Assembly (NCBI RefSeq): GCF_000406965.1
Contig: NZ_KE136357.1
Location: 1,270,487-1,313,927, forward strand
Reading direction: 5' to 3'
Length of the DNA: 43,441 nt
Source of the DNA: Enterococcus avium ATCC 14025
GTDB taxonomy: Bacteria > Bacillota > Bacilli > Lactobacillales > Enterococcaceae
Below, in pieces: positions 25,529 to 34,660 of this stretch. The position numbers were made by a program, and so were the translations under genes. The number at the start of each line of letters is the position of its first letter. Position 1 is the first letter of the stretch. The notes beneath the pieces are model-generated. The model saw nothing but the letters and a program-made list of their open reading frames with translations. It was not told the origin of the DNA and did not search any database.

Positions 25529-26569
25529 ATGAAAGCAGCACTTATGTATGGAGCAAATGATATTCGAATTGAGGATATTGAGAAACCCGAATACGATGCG
25601 GAAGGATTATTACTTAAAGTAGAAGTCATTGGACTCTGTGGTTCTGATATTCGCAATTTGACAACGGACTCAAGAAAAGGGGACTATCCACATATTTATG
25701 GTCATGAAGTGGTTGGAACAGTTGCTGAAGTGGGGGAGAAATGTACCAAATTTGCCGTTGGCGACAGATTGTACGTCTATCCAGCAGTTCCTTGCTTAGA
25801 GTGTGAATATTGTCGAGCGGGTAACAGTCACAGCTGTAAGAATCTGAAGGCCTATGACAGAATTCAAGGCGGGTTTGCACAATACATGGCTGTTCCATCA
25901 TGGGGCGTAAAGGGGCCAAACATTTATAAAATTCCAGATGATGTTCCCTTTGAGACAGCGGTCATGGCCGAACCACTTTCTTCTGTCTACGCTTGTTTGG
26001 ACAATGTGAATGTTCAAATTGGTCAGACAATTGTAATTGTGGGCGCAGGACCAATTGGATGTCTCCAAGCAGAGCTTGCTAAAATTCGCGGAGCAAATAA
26101 AGTTATCATGGTTGAAATTAACGATCAACGTTTAACAGAATCCAAAGAATTTGGCGTGGACCATACGATCAATAGTTTAAAGGTTGATGCGGTTGAGGAA
26201 GTGAAGAAGCTTACTAACGGACAAGGAGCACATGTCGTTATTTCAGCTAATCCTTCTACTAAAGCACAGACGCAAGCAGTTTATATGGTGCGGCCAAATG
26301 GAACGTTAGTCTTTTTTGGAGGTGTTCCAAAGGGTGAGCTGACACCTATCGACACAAACTTTCTTCATTACAATAGTATCTGGGTTTATGGTCATTACGG
26401 GTCAAATACGATCCAAGTAAAAGAAGCCTTTGAAACGATCATTTCCGGAAGAATTGATGCTACACGATATATCTCGGAGATCATGCCTTTAGACAATCTG
26501 TATGATGCAATCCAGCTAATGAAGAGCGGAAAGGCAAACAAAGTATTGATTAAGCCTTGGATGAATTAA
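25529..26569 (+). CDS. Zinc-dependent polyol(-phosphate) dehydrogenase, MDR family
   Basis: The 347-residue medium-chain dehydrogenase has catalytic zinc ligands C37, H59 and E60 (GHE), a structural zinc set C89, C92, C95 and C103, and the NAD site VGAGPIGC at about 172-179. It is close in layout to sorbitol and galactitol-1-phosphate 5-dehydrogenases. After the PTS it would oxidise the imported polyol phosphate to a ketose phosphate. GGAGG lies ahead of the ATG at 25529. The exact carbon and substrate are inferred, not seen. Confidence 0.88.
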   Translation: MKAALMYGANDIRIEDIEKPEYDAEGLLLKVEVIGLCGSDIRNLTTDSRKGDYPHIYGHEVVGTVAEVGEKCTKFAVGDRLYVYPAVPCLECEYCRAGNSHSCKNLKAYDRIQGGFAQYMAVPSWGVKGPNIYKIPDDVPFETAVMAEPLSSVYACLDNVNVQIGQTIVIVGAGPIGCLQAELAKIRGANKVIMVEINDQRLTESKEFGVDHTINSLKVDAVEEVKKLTNGQGAHVVISANPSTKAQTQAVYMVRPNGTLVFFGGVPKGELTPIDTNFLHYNSIWVYGHYGSNTIQVKEAFETIISGRIDATRYISEIMPLDNLYDAIQLMKSGKANKVLIKPWMN

Positions 26570-26629
26570 GCAAAGGTCACTACACGTTGAATCAATAAGT
26601 ATAAAAAAGTTCAATTGGAGGAAACAGCT

Positions 26630-27448
26630 TTGGAAAATATCATGCAATTTAGACCTATTCAAGAAATGATTGAGGTAACATCGAATCTTTATCGTTTAGG
26701 ATGGGATGAAAGAAATGGTGGGAATATCACCTATCTAGTAGATGAAGCAGAAGTTCAAAAATATATCGATACAACAAAGGTAATTAGAAATATTCCGATG
26801 AGCTTTGATGGAAAAGAATTAGTTGGGAAATATTTCTTGGTTACTGGTTCAGGGAAATATTTCAAAAATGTTCAATCTGATCCTGAGAACAATTTAGGGA
26901 TCTTACGGGTAGCTGAAGATGCTCATAGTGTGGATCTTTTATGGGGATATAGTGATGGAGGATTGCCAACGAGCGAATTACCAGCTCATTTTATGAGCCA
27001 TATTGCTCGACTAGCAGTTGATCCTGAGAATCGAGTAATCATGCATTGTCATGCGACACATTTGCTTGCGATGACATTCTCACATGAGATAACTTCTAAA
27101 GCGATTACTCGGACGTTATGGGAAATGTGTACCGAGTGCCTCGTTGTTTTTCCTGAAGGAATCAAAGTCTTGCCTTGGTTAGTTCCTGGATCAAATGAGA
27201 TTGGGGAAGCAACTGCAAAAGCGATGAAGGACTTCCGTTTAGTGTTATGGTCCTTCCATGGCGTATACGGTGCCGGAAGAACAATTGATGAAACATTTGG
27301 GTTAATTGAGACAGCAGAAAAAGCAGCAGAGGTTTATACCTATGTTCAAGCTCAAGGCGGCATGAAGCAAATGATTACAGATGAAAATTTCAAGGCGCTG
27401 GCTAAGCAATTTGGTGTAACCCCAAACAAAGACTTTTTTGAAATGTAA
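26630..27448 (+). CDS. rhaD: Rhamnulose-1-phosphate aldolase (RhaD-like)
   Basis: The 272-residue class II aldolase/RhaD protein starts MENIMQFRPIQEMI and contains the GWDERNGGNIT signature. Catalytic E116 (SELPAH) and zinc ligands H139, H141 (MHCHATH) and H210 (SFHGVYG) are visible. It should split a ketose 1-phosphate into dihydroxyacetone phosphate and an aldehyde such as L-lactaldehyde. I chose the TTG at 26630 because GGAGG lies 8 bases upstream; a start at 26615 overlaps that site. It comes without rhaA or rhaB, so the ketose phosphate is probably supplied by the dehydrogenase upstream. Confidence 0.85.
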   Translation: MENIMQFRPIQEMIEVTSNLYRLGWDERNGGNITYLVDEAEVQKYIDTTKVIRNIPMSFDGKELVGKYFLVTGSGKYFKNVQSDPENNLGILRVAEDAHSVDLLWGYSDGGLPTSELPAHFMSHIARLAVDPENRVIMHCHATHLLAMTFSHEITSKAITRTLWEMCTECLVVFPEGIKVLPWLVPGSNEIGEATAKAMKDFRLVLWSFHGVYGAGRTIDETFGLIETAEKAAEVYTYVQAQGGMKQMITDENFKALAKQFGVTPNKDFFEM

Positions 27449-27460
27449 GGAGGAGAAAAC

Positions 27461-28612
27461 ATGGCCAATCGAATTATTTTGAATGAAACATCTTATTTTG
27501 GAAAAGGCGCAATCCAGCATATAACTGAAGAATTGAATAAGCGGAACTATCAAAAAATTGTGGTCGTCACAGATAAAACTCTGATTGATCACGGTGTTGC
27601 AACTAAGGTAATGGATCTGTTAGATGAAGCAAGTGTACATTATGACACTTATGACGGTATCGTTCCAAATCCTACCATTGAAAATGTGAAGGATGGGGTA
27701 GATTTTGTTAAGAAATCAAATGCTGAATGTATGATAGCTATCGGCGGCGGTTCACCAATCGACACGGCAAAGGCAATTGGAATCATTATGACAAACCCGG
27801 AGTTTTCTGATGTTGTGAGTTTGGAAGGCGTGGCCGATACGAAAAATCCTAGTTTGCCAATTTTTGCAGTCCCAACCACATCAGGAACTGCTGCAGAAGT
27901 AACGATAAATTATGTAATCACGGATAAAGAAAACCAACGTAAATTTGTCTGCGTTGACCCCCATGATATTCCGGTCGTAGCTTTTGTAGACAGCGATATG
28001 ATGATGGGAATGCCAAAAGCTTTATGCGCCGCAACAGGAATGGATGCCATGACTCACGCGATTGAAGGCTATATAACTAAAGGAGCATGGGAAATGACGG
28101 ACATGCTGCATATCAAAGCTATTGAACTCATTGGTCGTTTCTTGCCGGATTCTGTTGCAGGAGATCAAATTGGTCGAGAAAAAATGGCTCTTGCTCAATA
28201 TATCGCTGGAATGGGATTCTCAAATGTCGGCTTAGGTTTAGTGCATGGAATGGCTCATCCATTGTCTGCTTGGTACAACATTCCTCATGGTGTTGCGTGT
28301 GCTTCATTGCTACCAACGGTTATGCGTTTCAATAAAGATTTCACTGGAGAAAAATACCGTGATATTGCGATAGCTTTAGGAGTTTCGGACGCTGAGAAAA
28401 TGGATTTGACAAAGGTTCGCAACGCGGCATGTGATGCAATTGATCAGCTTAGCAAGGCAGTCGGAATTCCTAGTACAATCTCAGAGCTTGGGGTAAAAGA
28501 AGCAGATTTATCAAAAATCGCCGAAGATGCCTTCAACGATGTTTGCAGTCCCGGTAATCCTCGCGATGCCTCGATTGAAGAGATTATCGAGTTATATCAA
28601 ACGCTAATGTAG
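27461..28612 (+). CDS. fucO: Iron-containing alcohol dehydrogenase, lactaldehyde reductase (FucO-like)
   Basis: This 383-residue group III alcohol dehydrogenase opens with MANRIILNETSYFGKGA, typical of FucO. The NAD-binding GGGSPIDTAKA and the iron-ligand segments GMDAMTHAIEGY and GMAHPLSAWYNIPHG are all present. It reduces L-lactaldehyde to 1,2-propanediol with NADH, matching the product expected from the RhaD-like aldolase directly upstream (12-base gap). GGAGG precedes the ATG. Confidence 0.9.
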   Translation: MANRIILNETSYFGKGAIQHITEELNKRNYQKIVVVTDKTLIDHGVATKVMDLLDEASVHYDTYDGIVPNPTIENVKDGVDFVKKSNAECMIAIGGGSPIDTAKAIGIIMTNPEFSDVVSLEGVADTKNPSLPIFAVPTTSGTAAEVTINYVITDKENQRKFVCVDPHDIPVVAFVDSDMMMGMPKALCAATGMDAMTHAIEGYITKGAWEMTDMLHIKAIELIGRFLPDSVAGDQIGREKMALAQYIAGMGFSNVGLGLVHGMAHPLSAWYNIPHGVACASLLPTVMRFNKDFTGEKYRDIAIALGVSDAEKMDLTKVRNAACDAIDQLSKAVGIPSTISELGVKEADLSKIAEDAFNDVCSPGNPRDASIEEIIELYQTLM

Positions 28613-28672
28613 AAGAATGCCTTATTTGAAGTCACTTGAAAAGATTGCTATTTATAAAAGGAGACGAATCAA

Positions 28673-29509
28673 TTGTTAGTTTCTACAAAGGAAATGCTAC
28701 AACGAGCAAGAAGGGAAGGATATGCGGTACCTGCGCCAAATTTCTTTGATTTACGTTCTGCTTCAGCTTATCTAGAAGTTGCCGAAGCTCTTAATAAACC
28801 ATTGATTTTGGCTTTTGCACAAGCACATATGGATCAATTTGACTTGGAAGATGCCGCAATGATAGGTCGCTACTTAGCTAAAAAGGCAAGTGTCCCAGTA
28901 GCGCTGCATTTAGATCATGGAACAGACGAGACGATAATAAAGCAGGCGATAGATTTAGGATTTACATCAGTTATGATTGACGCTTCTCAAGAGAAAATCG
29001 AGGAGAATATTATGAAAACCAAAGCTATTGTAGCGTTTGCCCGTCCAAGAGAAGTGGCTGTGGAGGCAGAGCTGGGGCATGTAGGTGCTGGAGATAATTA
29101 TGAGGATCATGAGCATTCGGATTCCATCTATACAAAGGCTTCTGAAGTGGAAAAATTTATTGAAATGACCGATGTTGATTCCTTAGCGATTTCTATCGGA
29201 ACAGCTCACGGTATTTATAAAGGAAAGCCTAAGATCAGCTTTAACACATTACATGATATTTTTTCAAAAACTGCTATCCCATTAGTATTACATGGCGGCT
29301 CCTCATCGGGAGAAGAAAATTTGCATCGTTGTGCCACAGAAGGCATAGCTAAGATCAATATATTCACAGATATAGTCGAGGGCGGAATGAAAGCCATCAA
29401 TAATGGACGACCAACGGAGCTTTTTGAATTAGAAAATCTTCGGAGTCGGGGAATGAAAGCGGTACTGGAAGAATATTATCACCTGCTTGCTACTAAAACT
29501 TGGAGATAA
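28673..29509 (+). CDS. Class II ketose-bisphosphate aldolase (FbaA/GatY/KbaY family)
   Basis: The 278-residue zinc aldolase has the ALHLDHGTD zinc/active-site segment, VEAELGHVGAGDNYED, and the phosphate loop LVLHGGSSSG. The length and pattern are closer to GatY/KbaY and short FBA proteins than to long FbaA. It starts with TTG at 28673, with AAAGGAG 9 bases upstream. A second aldolase in the same operon as RhaD suggests that two ketose phosphates, or two steps, are handled. Substrate could be tagatose- or fructose-1,6-bisphosphate or another ketose phosphate. Confidence 0.85.
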   Translation: MLVSTKEMLQRARREGYAVPAPNFFDLRSASAYLEVAEALNKPLILAFAQAHMDQFDLEDAAMIGRYLAKKASVPVALHLDHGTDETIIKQAIDLGFTSVMIDASQEKIEENIMKTKAIVAFARPREVAVEAELGHVGAGDNYEDHEHSDSIYTKASEVEKFIEMTDVDSLAISIGTAHGIYKGKPKISFNTLHDIFSKTAIPLVLHGGSSSGEENLHRCATEGIAKINIFTDIVEGGMKAINNGRPTELFELENLRSRGMKAVLEEYYHLLATKTWR

Positions 29510-29513
29510 GAAT

Positions 29514-30197
29514 ATGAAGAAAATTCAAGCACCATTTTTTTGTGTGAATCCAAAGGGATACTTATTTGGATCAGAGCTGCTGGAATTAGCAAAAGCAGCG
29601 GATGAGCTTTCAAAACGTTATCAATTGACGGTATTCTTTACAGTTCCATTTACTGAAGCTTACCCAATTATAAGAAATACTGAGAATTTAATTGTTACCG
29701 CTCAGCACATGGATGGTATTTCCAGAGGAAAAGGTATGGGACGTATTTTTCCCGAGTCATTAATTTCAGCCGGTTTCAAAGCGACCTTCTTAAATCATGC
29801 AGAACATCCTATGACGTATCATGAATTGGAACAAGCAGTAAGAAGAGCCAAAGAATCAGAGCTATACACGATTGTTTGTGCAAACTCAGTGACTGAAGGA
29901 AAAGCAGTGGCCTTACTTGAACCCTCAATCATCGTTTGTGAGCCCACTGATTTGATTGGTACAGGGAAAACAAGTGATTCTAGCTACATGAAAGAATGCA
30001 ATCTAGCTATCAAAGAAATTTCTCGAAAAACCAAAGTGCTACAGGCAGCTGGAATAAGCACCGCAGCGGATGTAAAGAAGGCACTTGATTCTGGAGCGGA
30101 TGGAACCGGAGGGACGAGTGGAATCGTTTGTTCCGACTCTCCTAAAGAGGCGTTGACAGAATTGATACAATATGTCGCAAAATATAAGGAGAGCTAA
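29514..30197 (+). CDS. Triosephosphate isomerase-like protein (TpiA family paralogue)
   Basis: The 227-residue TIM-barrel protein keeps N12 and K14 (CVNPKG), H95 (LNHAEHP, in place of GHSERR) and the catalytic Glu E143 in VCEPTDLIGTGKT. The length is about 20 residues under the usual 250, and the conserved loop YEPVWAIGTG is altered to CEPTDLIGTG. It may isomerise triose phosphates locally or act on a related sugar phosphate such as erythrulose phosphate, as some TpiA paralogues do. The ATG follows GGAGATAAG and lies four bases after the aldolase stop. Confidence 0.8.
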   Translation: MKKIQAPFFCVNPKGYLFGSELLELAKAADELSKRYQLTVFFTVPFTEAYPIIRNTENLIVTAQHMDGISRGKGMGRIFPESLISAGFKATFLNHAEHPMTYHELEQAVRRAKESELYTIVCANSVTEGKAVALLEPSIIVCEPTDLIGTGKTSDSSYMKECNLAIKEISRKTKVLQAAGISTAADVKKALDSGADGTGGTSGIVCSDSPKEALTELIQYVAKYKES

Positions 30198-30200
30198 TAA

Positions 30201-30716
30201 ATGAAAGTTTTAACAAAAGAGCTTATTTTAGAATCCAATGGACGTCGCGTGACGTATCATAATATTACCGAACAGGTAAAAGCATTTGTTGAAGAAACAG
30301 GAGTGAAAAACGGCTTATGCTTAGTTCAGTCACAGCACACAACCTGCTCTGTTATCTTTGAAGAGTTTATGCATGATCTTGATTTTAATGGGGATGACTA
30401 TCTTCAGGTCGATATGAATGCATTTTTAGATCGTCTGATACCTAGAGAGCTATCTGAAAATACAAATTATCGTTATCCTGGTCCGGCGCATAAGGATTTT
30501 CTATTCAGCTTGTCCCATTCAGATCATCCTTCAGATCCAGCAGTATTATTGAATGGAGATGCTCATATTCGTGCCTCTATGTTTGGAGCAAGCGAGACGT
30601 TTGCATTAAATGACGGTTTATTGGCTATTGGTGTTGTTGGCTCAATTTACTTTATTGATTTCGATCAAAACCGCATTCGAAAACGTGTATGTCGAATCCA
30701 AGTGCTGGGTGAATAA
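30201..30716 (+). CDS. yjbQ: YjbQ/UPF0047 family protein
   Basis: The 171-residue small protein belongs to the YjbQ (UPF0047) family, with the marker segments VQSQHTTCSVIFEE and LLNGDAHIRASMFG and invariant His residues that may bind a metal or phosphate. Some members have weak thiamine-phosphate synthase activity, but their true role is open. It ends the operon, three bases after the TIM-like gene, with AAGGAG ahead. Co-occurrence with sugar-phosphate enzymes suggests a phosphate-related repair or hydrolysis step (inference). Confidence 0.8.
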   Translation: MKVLTKELILESNGRRVTYHNITEQVKAFVEETGVKNGLCLVQSQHTTCSVIFEEFMHDLDFNGDDYLQVDMNAFLDRLIPRELSENTNYRYPGPAHKDFLFSLSHSDHPSDPAVLLNGDAHIRASMFGASETFALNDGLLAIGVVGSIYFIDFDQNRIRKRVCRIQVLGE

Positions 30717-31616
30717 TAGGCAAAGGCAATAAACTTATCGTAATCAATAAAAGTGATGCTAATGAATTAATCAATCGGAAATTCTTTTATTTGCGAGGAG
30801 ACTTTAAATCAGCTGCTTCTTTATTTATAGTATGGTACTCACCACTTTCGTTTGGATTCCAATCCGTCATCAATATCTTATAAAAGAATCTTAGCACAAG
30901 CCAAAATATAAAACATGGAAATTATGGGTTACTCAAATTTTCTTCATAAATCCAAACTTCGTACAGCTGTATTCTATCTTCTTGGGTGATACCGATATAT
31001 TGTAACTGGACGATCATTGGTTAGATGATCGAGGCGACAACTGAATACAACTGTCTACCTGACCACGCGCCAGCTGTCGCATCTGGTGATAAAAAATGCC
31101 CTACTCCTGGCCGAGTAGGGCTTTCGTGTTTCTAGCACTCGAAATCTTCAAATTTCGAAAAATCATTCTAGCATGAATAATGAATATTTCCCTGGTGGTA
31201 AGTTACGATCCACCTTATCAGTAGATAAAATGCTTCTCCATTCTCTCATAAGTATAAATCGTATTCACTTGAAATTAATCGACATTTTGGCGGATCGCTA
31301 TGAATCTGTTCATGATCAATCTGTGGGATAAAACTTCTTGTTTCTGAAGTAATGGGATTTACGCTCGAATTTTTCGCTTCAATTTCTGAATTAACTTTGA
31401 CCATAATAAAGCTGGGTGTAGCAAGTGAATTCTTGAATTGATATAATCAGAATAATTCTATTGGCTGGGTTCGCTGAATGAGCGGTAACTGATTCTACAT
31501 GTCGAGAGGAGATCATACGAAGCTGTTCTCTTAAAATAGAGGACTTGAACTATCAAATTGATCGCAATCACCTCCCCAGCCACCAAAAAAGTAAGAAAGG
31601 ATAAGAGGGGAATTAT
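30717..31616. other. 900-base intergenic region without a supported gene
   Basis: No open frame with a ribosome binding site is visible. It holds a structured block (31011-31121) described separately. On the minus strand, one frame reads MIVQLQYIGITQEDRIQLYEVW and stops after 31 residues at 30922; it recalls the start of an IS30-type helix-turn-helix but breaks off at once, so at best it is a remnant. The frame 31173-31331 (52 codons) has no ribosome binding site and is probably chance. Confidence 0.4.
31011..31121. ncRNA. Candidate structured RNA with terminator hairpin
   Basis: Three hairpins follow one another: CGATCAT/ATGATCG (31011-31017 with 31025-31031), a 10-bp arm GCGACAACTG/CAGCTGTCGC with one mismatch (31034-31043 with 31071-31080), and a 9-bp GC-rich hairpin GCCCTACTC/GAGTAGGGC (31098-31106 with 31113-31121). 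On the plus strand the last one is followed by only three Ts; on the minus strand it is followed by ATTTTTTA, a better terminator. It could be a small RNA, a leader, or just decayed DNA with a terminator. It matches no riboswitch class I can recognise. Confidence 0.3.
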
Positions 31617-33191
31617 ATGGGTGTAAAATTAGAAGAATTGTTAAAGCTTCCTTCATTGAAAGAAGCGAAAGTAGTGAGTGGCGCGACGAATCTGAATAAT
31701 ACCGTGACTTCTTTATCCTTTCTGGAAGTATCTGACATGTCGTTTTTCAATGAAAAAATTGGTCTGCCAGATGAGTATTACGCAGGGGAACTAGTCATTG
31801 GTTCCTTTTTTACAATCAAGGACGATGTTGAAAAGCAATGTGAAGCAATTCGCCGGCTGCATGGACTAGGAGAGCTCGGTATTATCCTGTATTATGTCGG
31901 CATTGTTTTAGATGACTTGGCGCAAGAGGTTATCGATGTGGCCGAGGAGCTAGGCTTTGTCATCATAAAAATGCCTGAGAATGATTATTCGTTGAGATAC
32001 AACGAAGTAATAGTCGAAGTGATGACCGAACTGCTCAAGCAAAAATCAACGGAAAATATCGTAAATGAAGTGTTAGAGAAAACGTCTTCCTTACCAGAGC
32101 ACCTTAGAAATGTTGAAATGAGTTTAAAATCTCTTTCGGACTTGCTGCGGGCCAACATTATTTTGACGGATGATGAAGGAGAAATAATCAATCAAATAAG
32201 ATGGCCGAGAAATTCAAAACTAAAGTTGGCAAACTTTTTATTGAGTGCTGATCGAAATGCTAATGCGCCAATAAAAAAAGAGAATTGTTGGGTATTTTCT
32301 AGAGAAATCTTTCATAAGGATAATGGCGTATTGAACGTATATTTAGTCAAGGAGCATGAACCTCTAACGCCATCTGAATGCGAGCAGTCGGTGGAGCTGA
32401 TTCAAGTCGCATTAAATCTGTGGGGGAAAAAGCATGGCGAAGTGAGTGAGCATGGACTGGTCAAAGCCATCTTGAATGATGAAAGCGAGAAAATGTATCG
32501 CTTGGCCAACAAACTGTCCATTGATGTCAAGAGCATCAATTTAATGTGGCTATTTCAACTGAAGGGACCTGAAAAAGAAAAGGAGATAAAAGCGGAGGTT
32601 CTTGACTACGTGACTAAGTATTATCACACAAGTATCGTCCAGCTAGTGGAGGACCAATTAATTGTTTTGCTAGGAAATTATCGATACAACGAGCAGGAGG
32701 TAGCTCTGAGTGAAAACTTTTTAGGCAGCAGTCAGTTTGTGATGGAAATTGAGAGTCTGGCGGTTTGTCCCCGTTTGAGAAACACGACAGACGTTCGAAA
32801 AAATTATCAATTGATCAACAGCTTAAAGGAAGAACTTTCGACCCTGTTTATCGGTAAAAAGCATTTTACAATCAGCGAAGTGCGCCAAGTTCAGCAAGCA
32901 ATCGAGTGCGTACGTTCTGGAGAAGTAAAAGTCGATGAGGTATTGAGGAACATCCAACCAATTATTGAGAATACCGAGCAAATGCACACTTTATGTACGT
33001 TTCTGCTGGATGCTGATGCCGATTATCAAAAATGCGGGGAATATTTATTTATCCATAAAAATACAGTGAAATACAGAATTAAGCGAATCAATGAGCTTTT
33101 GGGCTGCGACGTGACGAGAATCTCTGATAGCTATGAATATTCAATTACTTGTCTGGTTCATCGAATCGTTCGTCGTTCGAATACCATTTAA
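31617..33191 (+). CDS. PucR family transcriptional regulator
   Basis: The 524-residue protein has an N-terminal PucR ligand domain (about 1-140, starting VKLEELLKLPSLKEAKVVSG), a central variable sensor region and a C-terminal PucR-type HTH (about 460-515: YQKCGEYLFIHKNTVKYRIKRINELLG). Members sense purine-breakdown products or related nitrogen compounds and activate adjacent catabolic genes. AGAGGGGAA precedes the ATG. It lies ahead of a permease, a DUF917 and a HyuA-type gene, separated from them by a terminator, and probably controls them. Confidence 0.9.
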   Translation: MGVKLEELLKLPSLKEAKVVSGATNLNNTVTSLSFLEVSDMSFFNEKIGLPDEYYAGELVIGSFFTIKDDVEKQCEAIRRLHGLGELGIILYYVGIVLDDLAQEVIDVAEELGFVIIKMPENDYSLRYNEVIVEVMTELLKQKSTENIVNEVLEKTSSLPEHLRNVEMSLKSLSDLLRANIILTDDEGEIINQIRWPRNSKLKLANFLLSADRNANAPIKKENCWVFSREIFHKDNGVLNVYLVKEHEPLTPSECEQSVELIQVALNLWGKKHGEVSEHGLVKAILNDESEKMYRLANKLSIDVKSINLMWLFQLKGPEKEKEIKAEVLDYVTKYYHTSIVQLVEDQLIVLLGNYRYNEQEVALSENFLGSSQFVMEIESLAVCPRLRNTTDVRKNYQLINSLKEELSTLFIGKKHFTISEVRQVQQAIECVRSGEVKVDEVLRNIQPIIENTEQMHTLCTFLLDADADYQKCGEYLFIHKNTVKYRIKRINELLGCDVTRISDSYEYSITCLVHRIVRRSNTI

Positions 33192-33220
33192 TCGAAGAAC
33201 TTCACAAGAATTCTGCTTGG

Positions 33221-33268
33221 CTGCCTGCACTATCCAATCTCTGCTGGATAGTGCAGGCAGTCTTATTT
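33221..33268 (+). terminator. Terminator after pucR-type gene
   Basis: A perfect 16-bp stem (33221-33236 with 33245-33260) with an 8-base loop is followed by TCTTATTT. The permease gene therefore has its own promoter; TATAAT at 33340-33345 is the likely -10, with no clear -35, as expected for an activated promoter. Confidence 0.85.
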
Positions 33269-33371
33269 GCATTGTAAAAAAACAAAAAATATTCTCATTT
33301 ATTTTTCATTTAGAAAAAGACATCTGCTTTTGCCTCACGTATAATCGGGATTTATACAAGGGGGGAACGAT

Positions 33372-34658
33372 ATGAAAGATAAAAATAAAACACAATCCTG
33401 GTACAGCTTAGCATTTATTTGGGGCGGTTCGATGGTCTGTGTCCCGAGTTTATTAATTGGCAGTACCTTAGTATCGGGAATGAGTTTGGGAAAAGCGTTG
33501 TTGGTTGGGCTGATCGGATATGCGATTACAGTAGTCATTATGATTCTTCAGGGAACGCAAAGCGTGGATCTGCATAAACCAACTGTTCAAATTGCAAAAC
33601 AGGTTTTTGGCGAGGTCGGATCGCAACGAATCATTTCCATTATTTTAGCGATTGCTTGCTTAGGATGGTTTGGTATCCAAACAAATGTCGCAGGAGCAGC
33701 CTTTGCGAATCTTTTAGGTCTATACGATATTCATATTTCAGTCCCAGTCTCTTCAATAATATGGGGAATCATTATGCTTGTTACAGCAATTTATGGGATT
33801 CGTTTGATTCGTCTGATCAACTACATTGCGGTTCCATATCTTGTCATCGTGTGTCTATATGGCCTATTCGAGGCTCTTTCCTCTGGGCAAGGCAACCAAC
33901 TTTTGCAGGCGTATCAGCCGACGAGTCAGCTTTCATTTTTTGACGGCTTGGCGGTAACGATCGGTTCATTTGCCTTAGGAGCAGTCATTGCCGGCGACTA
34001 TTCGCAGTTTTCAGAAAAGCGTTCAGATGTTGTAAAGGCCGCAAGTGCTGGGATTATTCCGGCAGGCGTATTGATGATTGCTGTAGGAGCAATTTTGGCT
34101 ATCGTCAATAAAACCTCTGATATTAGCAGTGTGTTCATGAACATTGGCTCACCGCTGATCGGAGGGATTGCACTAATCTTGGCTACTTGGAAAACAAACG
34201 TCATTAACGCGTTTTCGGGCGGGTTAGCCATTATTAATGTGTTTGGTATTTCAAAAGAAAAAGAAAAAATCGCTGTAGCAATTGCTGGTGGTATCGGAAC
34301 CTTACTAGCAGTTGTGGGGATTTTAAATTATTTTGTCCCTATTATGTCCATCTTATCAGCGATGGTTCCAGCAGTTGCTGGAGTAATGATCGCCTCTTAC
34401 TGGGTCGTCCAAAAAGGCGAACCCTCAAATTGGGCACCCGTTTCAGGAGTCAATTGGCTGGGAATCATTTCTTGGTTAATCGGTGCAGTTATTGCAGTAA
34501 TTCCTGTAGTGCTAGGCTTTTTCCCATCGCTGCCGCAATTTCCTAATCAGCCATTGATTGGAATCATCTTATCCTTTGGCTGCTACCTAGTTGGGAACAA
34601 GCTTTTTGTCAAAGAAGAAAATAAAGGAACCATGCATACAAAGGAAATGGAGGAATAG
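33372..34658 (+). CDS. NCS1 family nucleobase/cytosine permease-like transporter
   Basis: The 428-residue membrane protein has about twelve hydrophobic helices and an NCS1/CodB-type start (YSLAFIWGGSMVCVPSLLIGSTL). The FFDGLAVTIGSFALGAVIAGDYSQFS segment matches the CodB group. Substrates of NCS1 permeases are purines, pyrimidines, hydantoins and thiamine-like compounds; next to DUF917 and HyuA genes a hydantoin-like or cyclic amide is plausible. GGGGGAACG precedes the ATG. It lies three bases ahead of the DUF917 gene. Confidence 0.85.
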   Translation: MKDKNKTQSWYSLAFIWGGSMVCVPSLLIGSTLVSGMSLGKALLVGLIGYAITVVIMILQGTQSVDLHKPTVQIAKQVFGEVGSQRIISIILAIACLGWFGIQTNVAGAAFANLLGLYDIHISVPVSSIIWGIIMLVTAIYGIRLIRLINYIAVPYLVIVCLYGLFEALSSGQGNQLLQAYQPTSQLSFFDGLAVTIGSFALGAVIAGDYSQFSEKRSDVVKAASAGIIPAGVLMIAVGAILAIVNKTSDISSVFMNIGSPLIGGIALILATWKTNVINAFSGGLAIINVFGISKEKEKIAVAIAGGIGTLLAVVGILNYFVPIMSILSAMVPAVAGVMIASYWVVQKGEPSNWAPVSGVNWLGIISWLIGAVIAVIPVVLGFFPSLPQFPNQPLIGIILSFGCYLVGNKLFVKEENKGTMHTKEMEE

Positions 34659-34660
34659 CA

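Noticed and set aside
31034-31121. Possible purine-type riboswitch near the PucR gene (TCTACC string and hairpins)
   Set aside because: The conserved core of the purine class is absent, the arms do not form a three-way junction, and the PucR start is 500 bases away.
31173-31331. 52-codon frame in the 30.7-31.6 kb gap
   Set aside because: No ribosome binding site ahead of the ATG and no family resemblance; probably chance.
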